Below are positions 1 through 5,796 of a stretch of DNA of 6,034 bases, one piece after another. The DNA comes from Euryarchaeota archaeon UBA495. GTDB lineage: Archaea > Thermoplasmatota > Poseidoniia > Poseidoniales > Poseidoniaceae. The translations under genes were made by a program, and so were the position numbers. Where the stretch lies: NCBI GenBank assembly GCA_002496845.1, contig DALQ01000057.1, forward strand, positions 1 through 6,034, in the 5' to 3' direction. The notes under the pieces were generated by a model. That model worked only from the letters and a program-made list of their open reading frames with translations, was not told the DNA's origin and ran no database searches. How positions within the stretch are numbered: the first letter of the stretch is position 1; each line of letters begins with the position of its first letter.

Positions 1-3000
1 TTCGCCGTGGACAACCTGACCATCTACAAGCAGAACACGGCGTTCCTCCCCAACCCTCAGCAGGCTCAAGCCACCATCGACCTCGCGGCCAACCCGCTTG
101 CGCCTGGTGAAGAGTACGAGACGTCGATCACCGCCAGCCTGGTGAACGACACGACCTACCGTGTCTCTGCAGTGCTCTCGAACAACGCATGGGACGAGCA
201 GGAACTCAACGATGACGCCGTGGGATACCTCACGCCGTTCAACGTCTACGACCCTGCCGTTGAAGGCATCGAGAATTTCCGCGCGGGCGCCCTCTACGCT
301 GAGGACACCTTCGACATCGTGGTGACCACCAACAACTGGGGCAACACCGAAGTCGATTTCGACGTGAAAGCTTCGGTCTTCTCCGCCCTCCCCTCCGACA
401 TCTACTGCGGCACTCCAAGTCAGGTCTGTGAGGAGTCCTTCGAGACCACCAGCCAAGGCTACCGCTTCAGCCACGACGGCAACCCCAACGGAGCCATCTA
501 CACCGAAGCGTCCTGCAGCGAAGCCGTCTTTGGCGAGGCTGCCTATTGGTTCGGCCACCCCTGTGACACGGCCACCAACGGCTACGGCGAGGAATGGAAC
601 GAGACCATGACCATCCCAGACGTGGACATGACCACCATGACCGGTGACTTCGTTGCCCTCAACTTCGAGTACTACGCGGACACCTTCTTCACGACGGATT
701 CCCAAGGCAACAACGACCCAAGCGACACCGCCAACATCCAATTCCGCTACAACAAGGACGGCACTGACTTCCAAGCCAGCCTGCTCGGCCAGTGGAACGA
801 CTACGACGAGGACGGCACCTGCGGCACCGACCTCAACGACGACGGTTTCACCAACGCGACCGAAGCCGCAGTCATCAACTACGACGAGATTGAGTTCGTC
901 GGTGACGCGGCACGCAACGACGGTACGGGTGGCAACTACAACGTCTTCTTCAACACCGACGACCTTGTGTCCTCTCGCTCGATTGACCTGACGCACCTCA
1001 TCGTGACCAACACCACCTCCGGTGTCAATCTCGGTCAGCGCGAGTGCATTTCGCTCTCCGGCAGCACCGTGCAGATCGACTTCGTGTTCCGCTCGGACGA
1101 CGACGGCCGAAACGGCATCAACGACGGCTTCAAGGGCATCGCGTTCAACAACATCTCCCTGCTCGAGTTCACCTTCACCTTGGACAACGAGTACACCGTG
1201 TCCCGCACCGGTGTTGACGCTGAGGACGTTGACCAGACCGTGGTTGCCAGCCACGACTTCACCGCTGGCGTCTACATGATTCAGGCCGAGACCGTCTTCG
1301 ACAACACCACGCAGGGCACCGCTTGGTTCGGAGCCGACGAAGTGGAGACCTCCAACAACTTGGCTCGCGTGATTTTCAACGTTGAATCGGTGGACATTTC
1401 CTTGTCCAAGCCAAACACGTTGTCGTGTTTGGACGACCAGATCCTCGCTTGCACCATGCCGACGGATTCCGCAGAGGCCCACGATTGGAGCCTCTCCGCC
1501 ATCAACGGTGTGCTCACTGGCGAGTACGTCTTCACGATGAACGTGGAAGACATCACCGACCCGGCCAACCCCACCATGGCTCACACGACCACCTACGGCT
1601 CCACGAGCAACCCGATTGTCCTGGACCCCCAGGAGCGTGAGGAACTGACCTTCACCCCGTGGACCGGTTGGCAAGACGGACGGACCTACAACATCAGCTA
1701 CAGCGCAACCATCGCGGCCACCGGTGAATCCAGCGGCAACGTGCGTTACTTCCACGCTTCCTTCGCGGACAGCATCGACATCGCCATGCTCAGCGAGAGC
1801 ACCACGCGCACCTCGACCATCAAGCAGGACCTTGCCCTCCTCGGAATGTCCTACACCCAATACGAGATTGGAGACTGGAACGACTACCTGACCACGACGT
1901 GGATCCTGAAGTACGACAAGGTCGTGCTTCCGTGGCAAACTCCGTTCGCCGCCAAGGACATCGAGGACGGCGGCCTTGGCTACTACCAGAAGCTCGGAAG
2001 CAGCACCAACAAGCAGACGCTTGAGAACTTCATGAACTCAGGCAAGACGATTCAAGCCCACATGGCGCCTCACGGCGACCAAATCTACGGGCTGGGTTCC
2101 GCTTCGGAAGAGCGGCTGCCTTTGGACATGAACATCCAGAGCCGTGCGACGGACAGCACGAAGATCCGCTACGCTGACCTCGACATCGCTGACCCCTTCC
2201 ACCCCATTTTGGAAGACGTTGACAGCACGAACTTCCAGGGCTTTGACGCGGACACCACCGTGGCCACGGCCGTGCTGAGCACCGCTCAGAACGCAGAGGG
2301 CTCCATCCCGTCCGAGTGCGGTGGCTTCATGGAAGCTGGTGGCTCTTTCCAGAGCCTCCTGCGCACGCAATCTGAAACCGTTCAGGCCAGCGAGACCATC
2401 CTCGGCGTCTGTTCCTACTACAACGGTGGCATGATCGTGACCACCATGGACGTGGCGACCGTCTCCGCTCGCGCGGACAGTTCGACGTTCCCGCTGCTGG
2501 GCAACATGCTCTCCTACCAAGTGACGCCGTACCCCAACGGCTTCGGCACCCGGGGCAACGGCCTCGACCTGACGATCAACGGCGATGTGCCAGAGATCGA
2601 CGCTGGAACGAACGAGTACAAGTTGCGCTACATGAAGAGCAACGCCGACCTCACGTTCGGCTTCTCGACCGCAACCACGGAGCCGCTGACCGCGGATTGG
2701 ATCCTCGACGGTCCGACCGCCTGGGACGGCAGCGCCATGGCGAGTGGCATGAGCTACAGCACCGACAACAACCCAACGATGACCTTCTGTCAAGCCGACA
2801 TCTCCGAAGTCACCGGCTGCCGCACCGGAGCCACATGGACCGTGGCCCTCATGCTCCACGACGCCGAGGGACACGCGAGGACGATCGACATCGTCGTCGA
2901 AACCAACGACCTCGAGGCTGACGAGTACGACCCCAACGCCAGCGCCATCGTCGTGACCGAGGACCGTGACTATGCGGAGCAACTCGAACTCACCGGGACC

Positions 3001-4305
3001 AAGACGCTCCCGAACGTGGAAGGTGAATGGGAGATTTACCGCCTGACGCTCGACGAAGACGGAGAGACCTCCATTGACTTCGACGCGGGCGACTCGTCCG
3101 ACCAAGACGCGCTCTCTGGAAACGGCATCACGACCTACGAATGGACCGTCTACAACGACGAGCCCTACGGCGAGTTCCGCTCTCCAAAGGGCGTTTACGT
3201 CCAAAACGCGGCCAGCCAGGGCGAGTGGACCTACACCTTCCGCAACGTCACCATCGACTCTTTCGGTGAACAAGAAGCGCAAATCCGCATCGAGTTGATC
3301 GTCACCGACGGCGCAGACAACCCGTCTCAGAAGTTCCGCTTCTACTTCGTTGTCGTTCCCGATGGCTTCGGTGACGAAGAGCCCGTGGTGGACATCGACT
3401 TCAGCGCCAACAATTCGCGCGTGGTTGAGGACACCATTTCCGTGTCTGGTTCCGTCCTCACCGGGGCAGAAGACGAAACGGACGTCTTCGTGGAAATCGC
3501 CTTCGAGGAGTCCACGTTCCAGTTGACGCCCATTCAGAAGTTCAACGCTGAAACCGACGGCACCTTTGCGAAGACCAAGGACGGTCTTGGCGACGGTGAC
3601 AGTTTCGTGCTGAACCTGTCCTTGGACGGCATGTACTCCAACGTCAGCCAGACCCAACGGATCTTCATCAAGATCTACGAGTACGACAGTTCCTCCGGTG
3701 AGCGCTGGGTCACCATCAAGTGGCTTGAGGTCAACTTGGCTCCGTGTCAAGGACTCGAAGCGGATCCCGATGCAGAAGCGGCCGGAGGTCGCTTCGTGCT
3801 CGTGGACGGTGCGTGTGCTTGGGAAGGCGCTTGGACCTACAACCCGGTCACCGGCGAGTGGTCTCCACCCGAGGACACCTCTGGTGGCGATGACGGAAGC
3901 TCCGGCCTCAGCATCCCACTCATCGCAGGTGTGGGTGTGGCGCTGTTGATTGTGGTCGTCTTGTCCCTGCTCGTCCTCCGACGTGGTGGCGACGATGACG
4001 ACATGAAGAACGTCGACTTCTCAATGGGCATGATCGAACAGGATCCTGTCGAGCAGTACGTGCAGCAGTTGGTTGCTCAGGGATACCCCGAGGAGACCGC
4101 GCGTGCACACGCTCAACAGTACGCTGGACAACTTGGTGGCGCTGCAGCAGCAACACAAGCAGCTGCGGCTCCCGCAGGGGCTGGGCTGTACGAACAGTAC
4201 TACCAGCAGTACCTCACGCAATTGACGCAACAAGGCTACGACGAAGCAACGGCCCAGCAGTACGCTGCGCAGTACGCTCAAGCAGCCCTTCAGCAACAAC
4301 AGTGA
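1..4305 (+). CDS. Giant multi-domain archaeal cell-surface protein, C-terminal membrane anchor (5' partial)
   Basis: The frame is open from base 1 to TGA at 4303-4305. The GTG at 7 is probably internal, because the text before it stays in frame and no signal peptide follows; the true start is off the left edge. Modules by base: CARDB-like (1-250); a second CARDB-like module (255-1400) apparently split by a jelly-roll-like domain (406-1180) with calcium-type loops at 799-864; an Ig/CARDB-like module with a close Cys pair (Cys codons 1426 and 1450); an alpha/beta, class I amidotransferase-like segment (1771-2523); Ig-like (2524-3060); PKD-like (3070-3363, D-A-G-D-S then Y-E-W and I-V-T-D); Ig-like (3379-3741); a two-Cys module (3739-3870). 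A Gly/Asp/Ser linker leads to one transmembrane helix (3907-3978), Arg-Arg and an Asp cluster, then a Tyr/Gln/Ala-rich tail. Topology is therefore outside-to-inside. The ectodomain is Asp/Thr/Asn-rich and Lys-poor. Adhesion, polymer binding or surface scaffolding is inferred; no catalytic site is identified. Domain names rest on pattern recognition only. Confidence 0.93.
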   Translation, partial: FAVDNLTIYKQNTAFLPNPQQAQATIDLAANPLAPGEEYETSITASLVNDTTYRVSAVLSNNAWDEQELNDDAVGYLTPFNVYDPAVEGIENFRAGALYAEDTFDIVVTTNNWGNTEVDFDVKASVFSALPSDIYCGTPSQVCEESFETTSQGYRFSHDGNPNGAIYTEASCSEAVFGEAAYWFGHPCDTATNGYGEEWNETMTIPDVDMTTMTGDFVALNFEYYADTFFTTDSQGNNDPSDTANIQFRYNKDGTDFQASLLGQWNDYDEDGTCGTDLNDDGFTNATEAAVINYDEIEFVGDAARNDGTGGNYNVFFNTDDLVSSRSIDLTHLIVTNTTSGVNLGQRECISLSGSTVQIDFVFRSDDDGRNGINDGFKGIAFNNISLLEFTFTLDNEYTVSRTGVDAEDVDQTVVASHDFTAGVYMIQAETVFDNTTQGTAWFGADEVETSNNLARVIFNVESVDISLSKPNTLSCLDDQILACTMPTDSAEAHDWSLSAINGVLTGEYVFTMNVEDITDPANPTMAHTTTYGSTSNPIVLDPQEREELTFTPWTGWQDGRTYNISYSATIAATGESSGNVRYFHASFADSIDIAMLSESTTRTSTIKQDLALLGMSYTQYEIGDWNDYLTTTWILKYDKVVLPWQTPFAAKDIEDGGLGYYQKLGSSTNKQTLENFMNSGKTIQAHMAPHGDQIYGLGSASEERLPLDMNIQSRATDSTKIRYADLDIADPFHPILEDVDSTNFQGFDADTTVATAVLSTAQNAEGSIPSECGGFMEAGGSFQSLLRTQSETVQASETILGVCSYYNGGMIVTTMDVATVSARADSSTFPLLGNMLSYQVTPYPNGFGTRGNGLDLTINGDVPEIDAGTNEYKLRYMKSNADLTFGFSTATTEPLTADWILDGPTAWDGSAMASGMSYSTDNNPTMTFCQADISEVTGCRTGATWTVALMLHDAEGHARTIDIVVETNDLEADEYDPNASAIVVTEDRDYAEQLELTGTKTLPNVEGEWEIYRLTLDEDGETSIDFDAGDSSDQDALSGNGITTYEWTVYNDEPYGEFRSPKGVYVQNAASQGEWTYTFRNVTIDSFGEQEAQIRIELIVTDGADNPSQKFRFYFVVVPDGFGDEEPVVDIDFSANNSRVVEDTISVSGSVLTGAEDETDVFVEIAFEESTFQLTPIQKFNAETDGTFAKTKDGLGDGDSFVLNLSLDGMYSNVSQTQRIFIKIYEYDSSSGERWVTIKWLEVNLAPCQGLEADPDAEAAGGRFVLVDGACAWEGAWTYNPVTGEWSPPEDTSGGDDGSSGLSIPLIAGVGVALLIVVVLSLLVLRRGGDDDDMKNVDFSMGMIEQDPVEQYVQQLVAQGYPEETARAHAQQYAGQLGGAAAATQAAAAPAGAGLYEQYYQQYLTQLTQQGYDEATAQQYAAQYAQAALQQQQ
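4057..4287 (+). repeat. Duplicated 26-residue Tyr/Gln motif in the cytoplasmic tail
   Basis: Two in-frame copies (4057-4134 and 4210-4287) sit in the tail after the transmembrane helix. Both follow the pattern Y-x-x-Q-L-x-x-Q-G-Y-[PD]-E-x-T-A-x-x-x-A-x-Q-Y-A. They are separated by an Ala/Gly/Pro-rich spacer, and the protein ends in four Gln after the second copy. The nucleotide copies have diverged (for example cag versus caa), so this is an old protein-level duplication and not a recent DNA repeat. Each copy reads as two short helices joined at Gly-Tyr. I recall similar tails on other Marine Group II surface proteins, but this cannot be checked here. Confidence 0.85.
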
Positions 4306-4306
4306 G

Positions 4307-4337
4307 TTCCCTCACGGCTTCGGCCGTGCTCAGGGAA
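4307..4337 (+). terminator. Convergent-junction hairpin with C(UUCG)G tetraloop
   Basis: The inverted repeat starts 1 nt after the TGA of the surface-protein gene. An inner 6-bp stem (4313-4318 with 4323-4328) closes a TTCG loop with a C-G pair. An outer 6-bp stem (4307-4312 with 4332-4337) is joined through a 3-nt bulge at 4329-4331. In plus-strand RNA this is the very stable cUUCGg tetraloop. No T-run follows, so it is not a classical bacterial intrinsic terminator. Archaeal termination mostly uses T-tracts, so a role in 3'-end processing or protection is equally possible. The TGA of the opposing small gene (4332-4330) lies inside the structure. Confidence 0.6.
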
Positions 4338-4650
4338 GCGGACGGTCCAGCGTAAGCTGGACGTCATGCTGAGCCCCGTCGTGACCCCAGCACAAGCGCC
4401 CTGGTTCAGGGAAGTGGAAGTACTTGGTTCGCAAGGGGTTCGGCATGCCTTCTGGGGGGCGCCCATCGAACTCAATGCGGATGACTTCGCTCCATGCTCC
4501 GTCGTTTCCAACAAAGGCGCGCGCAGCCACTCCATCGATCTGCACATGCACCCAAGGGGGCGTCCAATCCGAGTTTCGCTGAACCTCAGCGTCCTCGCTT
4601 GTCTTGAGGTCATTTTCCGTTGCTGGCTTGGTGTTCGTATTCTTTACCAT
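4330..4650 (-). CDS. Small conserved-looking protein of unknown function (106 aa)
   Basis: I do not recognise the family. The start is taken as ATG at 4650-4648 because a TATA-like box lies about 27 nt upstream, the spacing expected for a leaderless archaeal mRNA. An in-frame GTG at 4683 would place the start upstream of that box and is less likely. Residues 1-27 are hydrophilic and probably disordered (Lys/Asn/Thr/Glu). Residues 28-106 look like a compact beta-rich domain rich in Trp, Gly and aromatic residues: W-T-P-P-W-V-H-V near 29-36, W-S-E-V-I-R-I-E-F-D near 53-62, F-H-F-P-E-P-G near 78-84, C-W-G-H at 87-90. There is no signal peptide or transmembrane helix, so it should be cytoplasmic. 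It converges on the surface-protein gene, with 24 nt between the two stop codons. Codon third positions are mostly G/C, as in its neighbours, but the first codons are AT-richer. Confidence 0.7.
   Translation of the reverse strand: MVKNTNTKPATENDLKTSEDAEVQRNSDWTPPWVHVQIDGVAARAFVGNDGAWSEVIRIEFDGRPPEGMPNPLRTKYFHFPEPGRLCWGHDGAQHDVQLTLDRPLP
4345..4362 (+). other. Second 3' hairpin with GNRA-type (GUAA) tetraloop
   Basis: A perfect 7-bp stem (4345-4351 with 4356-4362) encloses GTAA at 4352-4355. It lies 7 nt downstream of the UUCG hairpin in the plus-strand direction. In the minus transcript the loop would read TTAC, which is not a stable tetraloop class, so the structure fits the 3' untranslated region of the surface-protein mRNA better. 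It overlaps the last codons of the opposing gene, encoding V-Q-L-T-L-D. A chance hairpin of this size cannot be excluded. Confidence 0.4.
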
Positions 4651-4673
4651 GGCACTTGATATAAGTCCAGATG

Positions 4674-4680
4674 ATTTAAA
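4674..4680 (-). promoter_or_regulatory. TATA-like box, probable leaderless promoter of the 106-aa gene
   Basis: On the minus strand the motif TTTAAAT occupies 4680-4674 in an AT-rich patch of an otherwise GC-rich region. Its centre lies about 27 nt upstream of the ATG at 4650, matching the usual archaeal TATA-to-transcription-start distance and implying a leaderless message. No Shine-Dalgarno-like purine run precedes the ATG, which agrees with this. A second AT-rich hexamer (4665-4659) is too close to the start to serve as the TATA box. Confidence 0.6.
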
Positions 4681-4692
4681 CACTTAGGGAAA

Positions 4693-4724
4693 GTTGAGCG
4701 TTTGCCCAACAAAAGAAGAATATC
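4693..4724 (-). terminator. T-rich tract plus hairpin downstream of the TPR gene
   Basis: Four nucleotides after the TAA of the TPR gene the minus strand carries a pyrimidine tract of 13 nt (4720-4708), of which 10 are T, typical of archaeal terminators. It overlaps by 3 nt a 7-bp stem (4710-4704 with 4699-4693) around an AAAC loop. The stem includes one G-U pair that forms only in minus-strand RNA; the plus-strand version would have an A-C mismatch. TTTCCC follows. The element separates the TPR transcript from the promoter of the next gene. Confidence 0.5.
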
Positions 4725-5783
4725 TTACTCTTGTTCTCCAAAGCCGCCTTCTTCATCGTCCTCGAAGGCGTCCATGTCGGGTTCTTCCTCGTCCTCAATC
4801 AATCCAAGTTCATCGAAATGAGAGTCAAAATCAGGCAGGCGAGGAAGGTGACCTTTCGGCCAGTCACGGCCACGCTCCACAATCTTGAGCACCCGTTCTT
4901 GGTAGGAGAGCGGTGTGCGTTGGAGCAACACAGCATGGAGTTTGGAGATCCGAATGTCCTCCGGAATCAACACGTGACCAGACGAGGCTTCCACATCCAT
5001 GGCTCTGACGAGGTTCAATGCGGGTCGGTTGATTTGCTGATGCCAGCGGGCGGATAGCCGCATGCCGATGATGGTCGTGGCGAGAATCGCCAACGAAACC
5101 AGGCATAGGCCCGTCAGTCCGTGTTGGGTTTGGTTCTGGGCCATGAGGACCAGCAGGAGAAGCGCTGGCCCGGCGGTCATGAGGAAAATCGTGGTTTCAG
5201 AGATGGGTCCACGGCGCATTCGCAACCGAATGATGTCCCAACCGTCATGGTTTGGCTCCCACGGACGGAAAAGCACCGCTCGGTCCCTTGTGGCGGCCCT
5301 TCGCACCAGCTTGAGCAAGGACATGATACGGGCGTTTTGGCTTGGGCCGACGTCGAGGTTCTCTGCGATGAGTTGTTCGAGGCGTTCTGCTGCTTCGTCG
5401 TACATCCCAAGATCGGCAAGGATGGTGGCTTGCTCGACCAAGGGCATCGCTTCTTTGGGCATGTGATGACGCGCATCCTGCCACCACTGGAGGGCGTCTT
5501 CCCAGCAGCCGATGGAACGCATGAGGTGGGCTCCTCGAATCCACAGGTCCGTGCGACGCGGGTCCAACTTGACCGCGAAGCGGGTCGCGCCGATGGCCTT
5601 GGCCGTTTCATCGAGGCTAAGCCGAGCGTTCCGGTTGGTCGGAATGTAGGCGTCTGAGAGCAAGGCCCAAGCCGCGGCGTGGTCGGGTTCTGCCTTGACC
5701 AGGGAGGTCGCGAGTTCGATGGCGTCGTCCCTGCGTTCCTCATTCAAGGCTTCCAAGGCGTCGAGGTAGAGATCCTCCGCCAT
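4725..5783 (-). CDS. TPR-repeat protein with a C-terminal two-helix membrane hairpin (352 aa)
   Basis: The ATG at 5783 is preferred over an in-frame TTG at 5798, because a GAGGGTG purine motif sits 6 nt before the ATG and the TTG would overlap the upstream stop codon. Residues 4-148 read as about four tetratricopeptide repeats; the clearest are A-I-E-L-A...A-E-P-D-H-A-A-A-W (21-39), W-E-D-A-L-Q-W-W (94-101) and L-G-M-Y-D-E-A-A-E-R-L (125-135). The second is stretched by an insertion near 48-64. Two hydrophobic helices follow (about 198-216 and 222-243), joined by a short polar loop. Basic residues R-L-R-M-R-R before and R-L-S-A-R-W-H after the pair put both ends in the cytoplasm. Residues 244-328 form a further domain I do not recognise, and 329-352 are a strongly acidic tail. 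A membrane-tethered protein-interaction scaffold is inferred; the partner is unknown. It starts 11 nt after an Arg/Gly-rich gene, so an operon is likely. Confidence 0.88.
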   Translation of the reverse strand: MAEDLYLDALEALNEERRDDAIELATSLVKAEPDHAAAWALLSDAYIPTNRNARLSLDETAKAIGATRFAVKLDPRRTDLWIRGAHLMRSIGCWEDALQWWQDARHHMPKEAMPLVEQATILADLGMYDEAAERLEQLIAENLDVGPSQNARIMSLLKLVRRAATRDRAVLFRPWEPNHDGWDIIRLRMRRGPISETTIFLMTAGPALLLLVLMAQNQTQHGLTGLCLVSLAILATTIIGMRLSARWHQQINRPALNLVRAMDVEASSGHVLIPEDIRISKLHAVLLQRTPLSYQERVLKIVERGRDWPKGHLPRLPDFDSHFDELGLIEDEEEPDMDAFEDDEEGGFGEQE

Positions 5784-5789
5784 ATTCAG

Positions 5790-5796
5790 CACCCTC
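5790..5796 (-). promoter_or_regulatory. Shine-Dalgarno-like site of the TPR gene
   Basis: GAGGGTG on the minus strand ends 6 nt before the ATG at 5783 and resembles the archaeal GGAGGTGA consensus. Its first two bases belong to the TGA of the preceding gene, which suggests translational coupling within one mRNA. It decides the start in favour of the ATG over the TTG at 5798. Confidence 0.5.

Noticed and set aside
7..9. GTG as the true start of the surface-protein gene
   Set aside because: The frame is open to the window edge and the following residues show no signal peptide; they look like the middle of a beta-rich domain.
2038..3750. 570-codon open frame on the minus strand, antisense to the surface-protein gene
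   Set aside because: It is stop-free because the sense gene has GC-rich third positions. The product is an implausible Val/Arg/Gly/His-rich string with no domain pattern, while the sense frame has clear domains.
4290..4613. Alternative 107-codon minus-strand frame
   Set aside because: The product is Ser/Arg/Cys-rich and ends in a run of Cys; it would read through the convergent hairpin into the end of the surface-protein gene and lacks an upstream promoter.
4366..4659. 97-codon plus-strand frame over the small minus-strand gene
   Set aside because: It has no promoter or ribosome-binding signal, it overlaps the minus gene almost completely, and the minus frame has a well-placed TATA-like box and a plausible folded domain.
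4681..4683. Upstream GTG start for the small minus-strand gene
   Set aside because: It lies upstream of the TATA-like box, so a transcript from that promoter would not contain it; the ATG at 4650 fits a leaderless start.
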